DNA from: Roseiarcus sp963772555
GTDB lineage: Bacteria; Pseudomonadota; Alphaproteobacteria; Rhizobiales; Beijerinckiaceae
DNA length: 64,000 nt
Assembly: GCA_963772555.1 (NCBI GenBank)
Contig: CAVYXQ010000028.1
Location: 73,865 to 137,864 of the forward strand
Reading direction: 5' to 3'
The position numbers were made by a program, and so were the translations under genes. Under the pieces are notes generated by a model. It was not told the origin of the DNA. It did not search any database and saw nothing but the letters and a program-made list of their open reading frames with translations. Each line of letters begins with the position of its first letter. The first letter of the stretch is position 1. Shown piece by piece: positions 20,655 to 29,142 of this stretch.

Positions 20655-21218
20655 CTACTCGGCTGCGCGGCTCTGCCTGACGCGCTTTTCCAGTTGCTCC
20701 GCGATCTTCGCCGTGAACGCCATAAGATCGTCGGGCTTACGGCTGGTGATGAATTTGCCGTCGACGACGACTTCCTCGTCCACCCAGTCGGCGCCGGCGT
20801 TCTCGACGTCCACGCGAACGGACGGCCACGACGTCATCTTGCGGTCCTTGCAGGCGTCGGCCTGCACGAGCAGCCACGGCCCGTGGCAGACTGCGGCGAC
20901 CAGCTTGTCGCTGTCGATGAAGGCGCTGACGACGCCCATTGCGTCGTCATCGATCCGGAGCTTGTCGGGATTGAGGACGCCGCCGGGGATGACGAGCGCG
21001 TCGTAGACATCCGGCTCGACGTCGGAGATCTTGAGGTCCGCCGGCTGGGTGTCGCCCCAGTCGGTCAGGTTCCAGGCGCGGATGGATTGTCCGGTCGGCG
21101 TCGCGACCTCGACCTGCGCGCCCTTCTTGCGCAGTTCGTCGCGCGGCGTCGTCAGCTCGACCTGCTCGACGCCGTCGGTGCAGATCATGAGGATTCGAGC
21201 GTCCTGAATTTTTGGCAT
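20655..21218 (-). CDS. DJ-1/PfpI family protein (type 1 glutamine amidotransferase fold)
   Basis: A 187-residue protein of the PfpI/YhbO/DJ-1 class, linked to protection from oxidative and carbonyl stress. The nucleophile elbow is AAVCHGPWLL (Cys at about residue 111, preceded by the strand DSDKLVAAVCHG). The conserved acidic residue lies in TDGVEQVEL and GGVLNPDKLR is also typical. The active site appears complete. It has the best minus-strand EcfG-type promoter in this part (GGAAC-N16-CGTT, 32 bases upstream). Confidence 0.93.
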   Translation of the reverse strand: MPKIQDARILMICTDGVEQVELTTPRDELRKKGAQVEVATPTGQSIRAWNLTDWGDTQPADLKISDVEPDVYDALVIPGGVLNPDKLRIDDDAMGVVSAFIDSDKLVAAVCHGPWLLVQADACKDRKMTSWPSVRVDVENAGADWVDEEVVVDGKFITSRKPDDLMAFTAKIAEQLEKRVRQSRAAE

Positions 21219-21248
21219 GGGCCTTCTCCGGCAACGCCCGCCCGCGAC

Positions 21249-21275
21249 GGAACGAGGAGCGCTTGAGATTGTTCC
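21249..21275. promoter_or_regulatory. Palindromic EcfG-type promoter between PfpI and udgX
   Basis: On the minus strand GGAAC (21275-21271)-N16-CGTT (21254-21251) is an exact consensus match for the PfpI gene. On the plus strand GGAAC (21249-21253)-N16-TGTT (21270-21273) faces udgX, 37 bases before its ATG. The site is again GGAAC-N17-GTTCC. Confidence 0.7.
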
Positions 21276-21310
21276 AGCGAGCTTCCCTTCTCCAGATCGG
21301 TCACGCCCTC

Positions 21311-21955
21311 ATGACAGACGACACGTCAGCCCGGATCGAGGAATTGCGGCGCGAGGCGGCCTCGTGTCGCGCCTGCCCCTTGTGGGAAAAGGCCACCCAG
21401 ACGGTGTTCGGCGAAGGGCCGGCGGAAGCCGATATTCTCTTCGTCGGCGAACAGCCGGGCGACCGCGAGGATCGCGTCGGGCGGCCGTTCGTCGGTCCCG
21501 CCGGTCTCATGCTCGACAAGGCGCTGGCGGAGGCCGGGGTCGATCGCGAGCGCGCCTATGTCACCAATGCAGTCAAGCATTTCAAGTTCGAGCCGCGCGG
21601 CAAGCTGAGATTGCACAAGAAGCCGAACGCCGGCGAGATCAATGTCTGCAAGCGATGGCTCCTCGCCGAGATCGAGGTCCTGAAGCCGCGGCTTGTCGTA
21701 GCGCTCGGCGCGACCGCGGCGCAGAGTCTCGCCGGGCGGCCGGTCGCGATCGGGGCCAATCGCGGGGCTACGCTCCTTCTGGCGAACGGCCTGGGCGTGT
21801 TCGTGACGGTGCATCCGTCGTCGCTGCTGCGCGTTCCCGACGAGGAGGCGAAACGGAACGCTTATGCGGAGTTCGTCAAGGATTTGCGCGCGGTCGGCGC
21901 GCTGGCTGCGCAAGGCGACCGCTCCGCCGCGCGGGGGCGCTCAATGGGCCTTTGA
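21311..21955 (+). CDS. udgX: UdgX family uracil-DNA binding protein
   Basis: A 214-residue member of the UdgX branch of the uracil-DNA glycosylase superfamily, which excises uracil and stays covalently attached to the site. Motif A is VGEQPGDREDRVGRPFVGPAG (about 45-65). The UdgX-specific loop KLRLHKKP carries the His (residue 102) that in the mycobacterial protein forms the covalent bond. CRAC (19-22) and Cys113 are candidate Fe-S ligands. Motif B is VTVHPSSLLR. The start at 21311 is chosen at MTDDTSARIEELR. It is divergent from PfpI, with a shared palindromic site. Confidence 0.9.
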   Translation: MTDDTSARIEELRREAASCRACPLWEKATQTVFGEGPAEADILFVGEQPGDREDRVGRPFVGPAGLMLDKALAEAGVDRERAYVTNAVKHFKFEPRGKLRLHKKPNAGEINVCKRWLLAEIEVLKPRLVVALGATAAQSLAGRPVAIGANRGATLLLANGLGVFVTVHPSSLLRVPDEEAKRNAYAEFVKDLRAVGALAAQGDRSAARGRSMGL

Positions 21956-22027
21956 GCGCGCGCGGCGGAATTCCTGTTCGGCGGGCCGGGAAAGGTCGGC
22001 GGCCCGTTCCTTGATCGCGTGTTGCGT

Positions 22028-22564
22028 TCAGCTTCTGCTGGCGGTCCACTGCCCGCCGTACTTGAACTCGGGCGCGGCCTTCAGCTGCTCCTTGGTGGCG
22101 TTCATGGTGGCGCGCCAGGTCCTGTTTTTCTGGTCGAACTTGATTTCCACCGAAGCCGGCTCGACCAACACATAGTGCGTGCCCATCCCGAGAAAGCCGC
22201 CGACCGACAGGACGTAGGCGACAATCTTCTTCGAGGGATCGACGGCGAGGTCGTGGATCTGGCCGATGTTGTTGTTGCGGTCGTTGTAGACATCGAGGCC
22301 GACGACATTCGAGCTCAGCATGTCGTCCTTCTTGAGACGAACGAAGCTCGGCCCGTTCGCCCCGGCCCGCGGCGCGGCCGCCAGAGGCGCGTTCGCCGGC
22401 GGGTTCACGCCGTTCGGATTGGCGCCGGGAGGCGGCGGGGCGGGCGCGACATTCACGGTCGGATTGGCGCCGTTCGTCGTCACGCCCGGCGCTGTAATCT
22501 GAGCCAGCGCCGGGGCGCCGGCGAGAGCGCTGACCGCGACCGTGGCCAGGAAGAACTTGCGCAT
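22028..22564 (-). CDS. Exported PRC-barrel domain protein
   Basis: A 178-residue protein with a signal peptide (MRKFFLATVAVSALAGAPALA), a Pro/Asn/Gly/Ala-rich linker (residues 22-70) and a PRC-barrel domain (about 78-150, DMLSSNVVGLDVYNDRNNNIGQIHDLAVDPSKKIVAYVLSVGG). PRC-barrel proteins of this exported type are common in Rhizobiales and often stress-induced. Their ligand is unknown. The start at 22564 follows GCAGGAGTG. A GGAAC-N16-GGTT site lies 32 bases upstream. Confidence 0.9.
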   Translation of the reverse strand: MRKFFLATVAVSALAGAPALAQITAPGVTTNGANPTVNVAPAPPPPGANPNGVNPPANAPLAAAPRAGANGPSFVRLKKDDMLSSNVVGLDVYNDRNNNIGQIHDLAVDPSKKIVAYVLSVGGFLGMGTHYVLVEPASVEIKFDQKNRTWRATMNATKEQLKAAPEFKYGGQWTASRS

Positions 22565-22596
22565 GGAAACACTCCTGCAAACTGAGAGTTTCCGGT

Positions 22597-22621
22597 AACC
22601 CGAGCCCGTCGGGAAAGTTCC
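22597..22621 (-). promoter_or_regulatory. EcfG-type promoter for the PRC-barrel gene
   Basis: On the minus strand GGAAC (22621-22617), 16 bases, GGTT (22600-22597). The -10 differs from CGTT in its first base. Confidence 0.6.
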
Positions 22622-22786
22622 GCCTGGGGTTGGCGGGCCGCGCCGCATTCCTGCGGTTGATGTTCTTCCCGGTTCGCCGATTTCCTGTCCGGCGGCGTTA
22701 GCCCGGCGCCCTGCGCGGCCTTCGGAACAAACGCCGGTTCGCTGGCATTTCATCGTCAGGGCGCAGCGCAAGGACGCCACCAATCC

Positions 22787-23017
22787 ATGCCGACGCCACA
22801 GCCGAACAATCCGCTGCCCGCGCCCGACCCGGACGTCGTGCATCCGCCTCAGCCCGCGCCGCCCGACGTCAACCGGCCGCCGACGCCGCTGGAGACGCCC
22901 GAGCGCGATGTCCCCGACGGCGTGCCGGATCAGGCGCCCCGCGACGTTCCGCCTGCCGCGCCGCCGCGTGAGATTCCGCCCGGTTCCCCGTTGGAGGTCC
23001 CGCCCACGCCGGACTGA
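22787..23017 (+). CDS. Proline-rich hypothetical protein, 76 aa
   Basis: About one third of the residues are Pro (MPTPQPNNPLPAPDPDVVHP...), with acidic spacers and no hydrophobic core, so the product is likely disordered. There is no signal peptide. Start signals are weak. The gene is accepted because the same kind of short Pro/Asp/Val protein recurs in related genomes and because the frame has consistent codon usage. The TPP enzyme gene follows after 60 bases. Confidence 0.5.
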   Translation: MPTPQPNNPLPAPDPDVVHPPQPAPPDVNRPPTPLETPERDVPDGVPDQAPRDVPPAAPPREIPPGSPLEVPPTPD

Positions 23018-23077
23018 GGCGGTCGAGTTTTTCGTGGCTGGCGGGGTTCACGCCGCACACCGTCATTGGAGTTTGAA

Positions 23078-24868
23078 ATGAGTCAGACTGTCGGAGATTT
23101 CGTTGTCGAGCGGCTGCACGCCTGGGGCGTGCGCAAAATCTTCGGCTACCCCGGCGACGGCATCAACGGGGTAATCGAGGCGCTGAACCGGGCGGACGGC
23201 AAGATCGAATTCATTCAAGCCCGCCACGAAGAAATGGCCGCGTTCATGGCCAGCGCCTACGCCAAATTCTCGGGCCATCTCGGCGTCTGCCTGGCGACAT
23301 CGGGACCGGGCGCGTCGCATCTGATCACCGGACTTTACGACGCCCGTATGGATCACATGCCCGTGCTGGCGATCGCCGGACAGCAGGCGCGCGCCGCCAT
23401 GGGCGGCCACTACCAGCAGGAACTCGATCTTTGCAGCATGTACAAGGACGTCGCCGGCGCCTTTGTGCAGCAGGCCGCAACCGCGCCGCAGGTGCGCCAC
23501 CTCGTCGACCGCGCGGTCCGCATCGCGCTCGGCGAACGCCGTGTGACGGCGCTGGTGTTTCCCAACGACCTGCAGGACATGCCTTACGAGAGCCCGCCGC
23601 GCAAGCACGGGACCCTGCATTCGGGGGTCGGCTTCGCCAGGCCGCGCACGACGCCGTACGACGCCGACCTGCGGCGCGCCGCCGGCGTTTTGAACGCCGG
23701 CAAGAAAGTCGCGATCCTGGTCGGCGCGGGCGCGCTGCACGCGACCGACGAGGTGATCGCGGTCGCCGAGAAAGTGCGCGGCGGCGTCGCCAAGGCGTTG
23801 CTCGGCAAAGCCGCCGTGCCCGACGACCTGCCTTACGTCACGGGCTCGATCGGGCTTCTCGGCACGAAGCCGAGCTGGCAGCTAATGACGGAATGCGACA
23901 CGCTCCTGATGGTGGGTTCGGGCTTTCCCTATTCGGAGTTCCTGCCGGAAGAGGGCAAGGCGCGCGGCGTCCAGATCGACATCGCTCCCGATATGCTGTC
24001 GCTGCGCTATCCAATGGAGGTCAACCTCGTCGGCGACTCCAAGGAGACGCTGAGGGCGCTTCTGCCCCTCCTCGACCAGAAGTCGAACGGCGGGTGGCGC
24101 AAGGACATCGAGAGCAACGTCAAGGCGTGGTGGGAGACGCTGGAGGAGCGGGCCATGCAGCCCGCCAACCCGGTCAACCCCCAGCGCGTGACGTGGGAAT
24201 TGTCGCCCAGGCTGCCCGACGACGTGATCGTCACCAGCGACTCGGGCTCGTGCGCGAACTGGTACGCGCGAGACCTGAAGATGCGCCGCGGCATGATGGG
24301 GTCGCTCTCCGGCGGCCTCGCATCGATGGGCGCGGCCGTCCCTTACGCGATCGCCGCCAAATACGCCCACCCCGATCGTCCGGTGATCGCCCTCGTCGGC
24401 GACGGCGCGATGCAGATGAACAACATGGCCGAGCTCATCACTGTCGCCAAATACTGGCGCAGCTGGCCCGACAAGCGATGGATCGTCTGCGTCTTCAACA
24501 ACGAGGACCTCAACCAGGTCACCTGGGAGCAGCGGGTCATGGAGGGCGATCCGAAGTTCGAGGCCTCGCAGGACATCCCCAACGTCCCCTACCACCGCTT
24601 CGGCGAGCTCATCGGGCTCAAGGGCATCTACGTCGACAACCCCGACCGGATGGGCGCGGCATGGGACGAGGCGCTCGCTTCCGACCGCCCGGTCGTGCTC
24701 GAAGTCAAGACCGACCCCGAGGTGCCGCCGCTGCCGCCGCACATCACGCTCAAGGACGCCAAGAACTTCACCTCGACTTTGCTCAAAGGCGACCCCGATG
24801 AAGGCGGCATGATCACGGGCGCAGCCCGGCAGTTCCTGAGCTCGGTGCTGCCGGGCGACAAGGAATAG
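23078..24868 (+). CDS. Thiamine pyrophosphate-requiring enzyme (pyruvate oxidase/acetolactate synthase-like)
   Basis: A 596-residue ThDP enzyme with the three-domain layout: an N-terminal Pyr domain (about 1-170, with the catalytic Glu in QARHEEMAAFMA), a central domain (about 190-320) and a C-terminal PP domain with the ThDP motif GDGAMQMNNMAELITVAKYW...FNN. It resembles the pyruvate oxidase (PoxB)-like group rather than IlvB; no acetolactate synthase small subunit is nearby. The start at 23078 (MSQTVGDFVVERL) is chosen over 23066 because the fold begins there. The next gene encodes a 4Fe-4S protein 17 bases downstream, so electrons could pass from the enzyme to that protein (inference). Confidence 0.9.
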   Translation: MSQTVGDFVVERLHAWGVRKIFGYPGDGINGVIEALNRADGKIEFIQARHEEMAAFMASAYAKFSGHLGVCLATSGPGASHLITGLYDARMDHMPVLAIAGQQARAAMGGHYQQELDLCSMYKDVAGAFVQQAATAPQVRHLVDRAVRIALGERRVTALVFPNDLQDMPYESPPRKHGTLHSGVGFARPRTTPYDADLRRAAGVLNAGKKVAILVGAGALHATDEVIAVAEKVRGGVAKALLGKAAVPDDLPYVTGSIGLLGTKPSWQLMTECDTLLMVGSGFPYSEFLPEEGKARGVQIDIAPDMLSLRYPMEVNLVGDSKETLRALLPLLDQKSNGGWRKDIESNVKAWWETLEERAMQPANPVNPQRVTWELSPRLPDDVIVTSDSGSCANWYARDLKMRRGMMGSLSGGLASMGAAVPYAIAAKYAHPDRPVIALVGDGAMQMNNMAELITVAKYWRSWPDKRWIVCVFNNEDLNQVTWEQRVMEGDPKFEASQDIPNVPYHRFGELIGLKGIYVDNPDRMGAAWDEALASDRPVVLEVKTDPEVPPLPPHITLKDAKNFTSTLLKGDPDEGGMITGAARQFLSSVLPGDKE

Positions 24869-24884
24869 AGGTCGGGAGCGTGTC

Positions 24885-25373
24885 GTGAGGCTCGCACAAG
24901 GCGTCCGGTCGCTTTTCCTGCGCGAGTTCTTCGCCGCGCTCGGCTTGTCGATCGGCTATATGTTCAAGCCGCGGGCGACCCTGAACTATCCGAACGAGAA
25001 GAGCCCACTGTCGCCGCGCTTCCGCGGCGAGCATGCGCTTCGCCGCTACCCAAGCGGCGAGGAGCGCTGCATCGCCTGCAAGCTCTGCGAGGCGATCTGC
25101 CCGGCGCAGGCCATCACGATCGAGGCTGGTCCACGCCGCAACGACGGCGTCCGCCGGACAACTCGCTACGACATCGACATGGTCAAGTGCATCTATTGCG
25201 GCTTCTGCCAGGAAGCCTGCCCGGTCGATGCGATCGTCGAGGGCCCGAACATGGAGTTCGCCACCGAGACGCGGGAAGAGCTGCTTTATGACAAGGAACG
25301 GCTGCTCGCCAACGGAGACCGCTGGGAGCGCGAGCTTGCCGCCAATATCCTGGCCGATGCACCCTACCGGTGA
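24885..25373 (+). CDS. NuoI-like 2x[4Fe-4S] ferredoxin-type protein
   Basis: A 162-residue paralogue of NADH-quinone oxidoreductase chain I, with both cluster motifs: CIACKLCEAICP and CIYCGFCQEACP. The N-terminal amphipathic part (LFLREFFAALGLSIGYMFKPRATLNYP) is as in true NuoI. No other nuo gene is in the window; instead it sits between a TPP enzyme and an FAD monooxygenase. It starts at GTG 17 bases after the TPP gene stop. It is either a stray second nuoI or an electron carrier for the neighbours. Confidence 0.9.
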   Translation: MRLAQGVRSLFLREFFAALGLSIGYMFKPRATLNYPNEKSPLSPRFRGEHALRRYPSGEERCIACKLCEAICPAQAITIEAGPRRNDGVRRTTRYDIDMVKCIYCGFCQEACPVDAIVEGPNMEFATETREELLYDKERLLANGDRWERELAANILADAPYR

Positions 25374-25391
25374 GAGCTTGAGGAGGGCGGG

Positions 25392-26912
25392 GTGGATTGC
25401 GACGTTCTGATTGTCGGCGCCGGGCCGACCGGCCTCGTCCTGGCACTGTGGCTGACAAAGCTCGGGGTCAAGGTTCGGATCGTCGACAAGAGCGCGGCGG
25501 CGGGAACGACGTCGCGAGCGCTCGCGGTGCAGGCGCGGACGCTCGAGCTCTACCGCCAGCTCGATCTCGCCGAGGCCGTCCTTGAGCACAGCCACGTTGT
25601 TCCAGCCGTCAACCTGTGGACTCGCGGCAGGCGCCGGGCGCGCATCGCCTTCAGCGAGATCGGGCTCGGTCAGACGCCGTTCCCATCCGTGTACATCTTC
25701 CCCCAGGACGAGCACGAACGCCTCTTGATAGCCCGGCTCGAGGCCGAAGGCGTGTCGGTCGAGCGTGAGACGGAAGTCGTCAGCCTCGTCGATAAGACCG
25801 ACGGGATCGACGCCCGCCTCCGCCACCCCCAGCGCGGCGAGTCGACGTGCGAGGCCCGCTACGTCGCCGGCTGCGACGGCGCCCACTCCATCGTCCGGGA
25901 GACCATCCACGCCGGGTTTCCAGGCGGCGCCTATCAGCACACCTTCTATGTCGCCGACGTCGACGCCTCCGGGCCGCCGATCGACGGCGAGTTGCACATC
26001 GATCTCGACAGGGCGGACTTTCTGGCGATTTTTCCGCTCAAGGGCCAAGGCCGGGCACGACTTGTCGGCACGGTGCGCGACGAGGAGCGGCCAAAGGGGG
26101 CGCCCGAGCTGCGCTTCGAGGACGTCAGCGACCGGGCGATCAAGAACCTCAGGCTGAAGGTCGGCAAGCCGAACTGGTTCTCGACCTACCGGGTGCATCA
26201 TCGGGTCGCCGACCATTTCCGCAAAGGCCGCGCCTTCCTGCTGGGCGACGCGGCGCATATCCATAGCCCGGCCGGCGGTCAGGGCATGAACACCGGCATC
26301 GGCGACGCGATCAATCTCGCCTGGAAATTCAAGGCCGTGCTCGACGGCAAGGCGCCCGACGCGCTCCTCGACTCCTATGAAAGCGAGCGCATCGCCTTTG
26401 CCCGGCAACTCGTGCAAACGACGGACCGCATCTTCACATTCGCAACCGCCGAGGGGGGCGTCGCCGACTTCGTCCGCCTGTGGCTTGCGCCGACCGTTCT
26501 GTCGCGCGCCTTCAAGTTTGAATCCGTGCGCGAGTTTGCCTTTCGCACCGTGTCCCAGATCAATCTGAACTACCGCGGCGGCCCGCTCAGCGAGGGAAAA
26601 ACGGGGGGCGTCCGCGGGGGCGATCGCCTTCCCTGGATCAGGGCGGACGGCCTCGACAATTTCGAGTTCCTGCGGGCGATGACATGGCAAGTTCATGTCT
26701 ACGGCGGGGCCAGCACGGAGCTCGCCGCATGGTGCGCCGCGCGGAACATGCCGCTGCGCCACCTTCCGTGGACGCAGCGTCACGGCTCCGTCGGCATCAT
26801 TCAGAACGCGCTCTATCTGATCCGCCCCGACGCCTATGTCGCGCTCGCCGACGAATCCGCCTCGATCGACCGCCTCGCCCGCTATTTCGCCGACCGTGGC
26901 CTCTCCGCTTAG
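25392..26912 (+). CDS. FAD-dependent aromatic-ring-type monooxygenase
   Basis: A 506-residue flavoprotein of the UbiH/PheA/TfdB class that hydroxylates small organic, often aromatic, substrates with NAD(P)H and O2. Motifs: GAGPTGLVLALWL (FAD ADP-binding, residues about 8-20), GCDGAHSIVRETI (the DG motif), and GDAAHIHSPAGGQGMNTGIGDAINLAWK (the GD motif). The C-terminus (about 400-500) is the thioredoxin-like phenol-hydroxylase tail. It starts with GTG 18 bases after the NuoI-like gene, in an apparent operon. Substrate unknown. Confidence 0.92.
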   Translation: MDCDVLIVGAGPTGLVLALWLTKLGVKVRIVDKSAAAGTTSRALAVQARTLELYRQLDLAEAVLEHSHVVPAVNLWTRGRRRARIAFSEIGLGQTPFPSVYIFPQDEHERLLIARLEAEGVSVERETEVVSLVDKTDGIDARLRHPQRGESTCEARYVAGCDGAHSIVRETIHAGFPGGAYQHTFYVADVDASGPPIDGELHIDLDRADFLAIFPLKGQGRARLVGTVRDEERPKGAPELRFEDVSDRAIKNLRLKVGKPNWFSTYRVHHRVADHFRKGRAFLLGDAAHIHSPAGGQGMNTGIGDAINLAWKFKAVLDGKAPDALLDSYESERIAFARQLVQTTDRIFTFATAEGGVADFVRLWLAPTVLSRAFKFESVREFAFRTVSQINLNYRGGPLSEGKTGGVRGGDRLPWIRADGLDNFEFLRAMTWQVHVYGGASTELAAWCAARNMPLRHLPWTQRHGSVGIIQNALYLIRPDAYVALADESASIDRLARYFADRGLSA

Positions 26913-26979
26913 TGCGAACAAGCGGAGCTGCCGCAACACACCTTTGTCGTCCACTCATCCTCCTAGGAGCAGATTGCAG

Positions 26980-28861
26980 ATGCCGAGCCGTATCGAGGAC
27001 TATGCCTTCATCGGAAATTGCGAGACCGCCGCGCTTGTTGGTCGCGACGGGTCGATCGACTGGCTCGGCCTGCCGCGGTTCGACAGCGCCGCCTGCTTTT
27101 CGGCCCTGCTCGGCGAGCCCCAGCACGGACGATGGCTGATCGCGCCGGCCGCGCCGGCAAAGGCCACGCGCCAGTATCGCGGCGATACGCTGATCCTCGA
27201 GACGACGTTCCAGACCGAGCGCGGCGCCGTCCGCCTGACCGATTTCATGTTCCGGCGCGAGGGCGCCTCCGATCTCGTCCGGCTTGTGCGCGGCCTCGAG
27301 GGCGAGGTGGCGATGCGAATGGAGCTGATCGTCCGCTTCGACTACGGCTCGGTCACGCCTTGGGTCTCACGACAGGACGATGGGCGGCTTCAGTTCATTG
27401 CCGGTCCCGACCGGCTGTTGCTGGACGCCGGCGTCGCCACCCGCGGCGAGGATTTCAAGACGATCAGCGACTTCGCCGTGAGCGCAGGGCAGGAAGTCGC
27501 CTTCGCGCTGACCTGGTCGCCGTCATTTCGTGACGCGCCGGCCCGGCTCTCCGGCGCCGAGTTCCTTGAAGACGGTCGAAGCCTTCTGGACGGACTGGGG
27601 CGCCAAATTCGAGCGGTCTCATCCGTGGGACGATGCGGTGCTGCGTTCGCTCCTGACGCTGAAAGCGCTTTCGCACTGGGAGACCGGCGGCATCGTCGCC
27701 GCGGGAACGACGTCGCTGCCAGAAAAGATGGGGGGGACGCGGAACTGGGACTATCGCTTCTGCTGGATTCGTGACGCGACGTTCACCCTGCTGGCGCTGG
27801 CCGGCGCGGGCTTTCTCGACGAAGCGAAAGCCTGGCATCAATGGCTGTTGCGCGCGGTCGCCGGCTCGCCGGACGAGGTGCAGACGCTCTACGGCGTCGC
27901 CGGCGAGCGCAGGCTCGACGAGTACGAAGTGCCGTGGCTGCCCGGCTACGAGGGGGCAAAGCCTGTTCGCATCGGCAACGCGGCGGTGCAGCAGCTCCAG
28001 CTCGACGTCTACGGCGAGGTGCTCGACGCCTTCTATGTCGCGCGCCACGCCGGCATCGTCGCGATCGAGCAAACCTGGGCGCTGGAATCCGCGCTCCTCT
28101 TCCATCTCGAACGGATCTGGCGCGAGCCCGATGCGGGCATTTGGGAAGTTCGCGGCGACCGCAAGCATTTCACTCATTCCAAGGTAATGGTCTGGGTGGC
28201 GTTCGACCGGGCGGTGCGCTCGATCGAGGAGTTCAATCTCGAGGGACCGCTCGAGCGATGGCGGGAGGCCCGTGCGGCGGTCCATGAGGAGGTGTGCCGC
28301 GAGGGTTTCGATCCGAAGCAGAACGCCTTCGTGCAGGCCTTCGGCGAAAGCGCGCTCGACGCGGCCGTGCTGTTGATACCGCTGGTCGGCTTCCTGCCGC
28401 CGGACGACCCGCGCGTCCGCGGAACGGTCGCCGCGATTGAACGCAAGCTCATCCGCCAAGGCCTGGTCATACGGTACGACACGGGAGAGAAGGCCGACGG
28501 GCTCCCTCAGGGGGAAGGCGCTTTCATCGCCTGCAGCTTCTGGCTCGCCGACAACTACGCCATGCTCGGCCGAATGGAAGAAGCCAAAGCCCTTTTCAAG
28601 CGTCTGCTGACGCTGTGCAACGATGTCGGATTGCTGTCCGAGGAATACGATCCCACGCAAAAGCGCCAGCTCGGAAATTTCCCGCAGGCCTTCTCGCATC
28701 TCGCCTTGATCAACACCGCGCACAATCTCGCGCGCGCCCCGGGACCAGCCCAGTTGCGCTCAGTCCGTCAGAATGCGCCAGACGCCGGGGCAAAGCCGGC
28801 TGACAAGAGCCCGGCGGCCGAGTTGAAGACGAAAGCGCCGGAGACCGGCGAGCCGCGCTGA
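26980..28861 (+). pseudogene. Glycoside hydrolase family 15 enzyme (glucoamylase/trehalase-like), +1 frameshift
   Basis: The first part (from MPSRIEDYAFIGNCETAALV) is the N-terminal beta-sandwich domain to LSGAEFLED. The second part, one frame later, is the (alpha/alpha)6 barrel, with VEAFWTDW, TGGIVAAGTTSLPEKMGGTRNWDYRFCWIRDATFTLLAL and EVQTLYG. The join is at 27574-27575, where GACGGTC has one G too many. Dropping it gives LED-VEAFW and a 626-residue product, normal for the family. In this branch many members are trehalases or glucoamylases. AGGAGCAG precedes the ATG. Whether it is a true frameshift or a sequencing error cannot be decided here. It may belong with stress carbohydrate metabolism. 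Confidence 0.85.
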
Positions 28862-28882
28862 GTAGCGGCGCGCCCATCAACT

Positions 28883-28907
28883 GGAACCGGTCAAAGACTT
28901 TGGCGTT
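28883..28907 (+). promoter_or_regulatory. EcfG-type promoter for the DUF1328 gene
   Basis: GGAAC (28883-28887)-N16-CGTT (28904-28907), 39 bases before the ATG at 28947. Exact consensus match. Confidence 0.8.
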
Positions 28908-28946
28908 TATGCCGGCGACAACCCGCGTAAACCCCAGGAGGTCATC

Positions 28947-29117
28947 ATGTTTGGGTGGGCAATAACGTTTCTCGTCATCGCAATCATTGCGGGGATACTG
29001 GGCTTCGGCGGGGTCGCCGGAACCGCCTTCTCCGCCGCCAAGATCGTGTTTGTCGTGGCGCTGATCGCCTTTCTCATCTCGGGCGTCATGGGATACACGA
29101 GGCGCGGCGCGCCCTGA
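28947..29117 (+). CDS. DUF1328 family small membrane protein (YtjA-like)
   Basis: A 56-residue protein with two hydrophobic helices (FGWAITFLVIAIIAGILGFGG and AAKIVFVVALIAFLISGVMG), the plan of DUF1328/YtjA proteins. CCAGGAGGTCATC gives a strong ribosome-binding site. These proteins are frequent members of alphaproteobacterial stress regulons; molecular function unknown. It stands between the GH15 gene and phyR. Confidence 0.88.
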   Translation: MFGWAITFLVIAIIAGILGFGGVAGTAFSAAKIVFVVALIAFLISGVMGYTRRGAP

Positions 29118-29142
29118 AGGCGCACCCACGCGTTTCCCTCAA

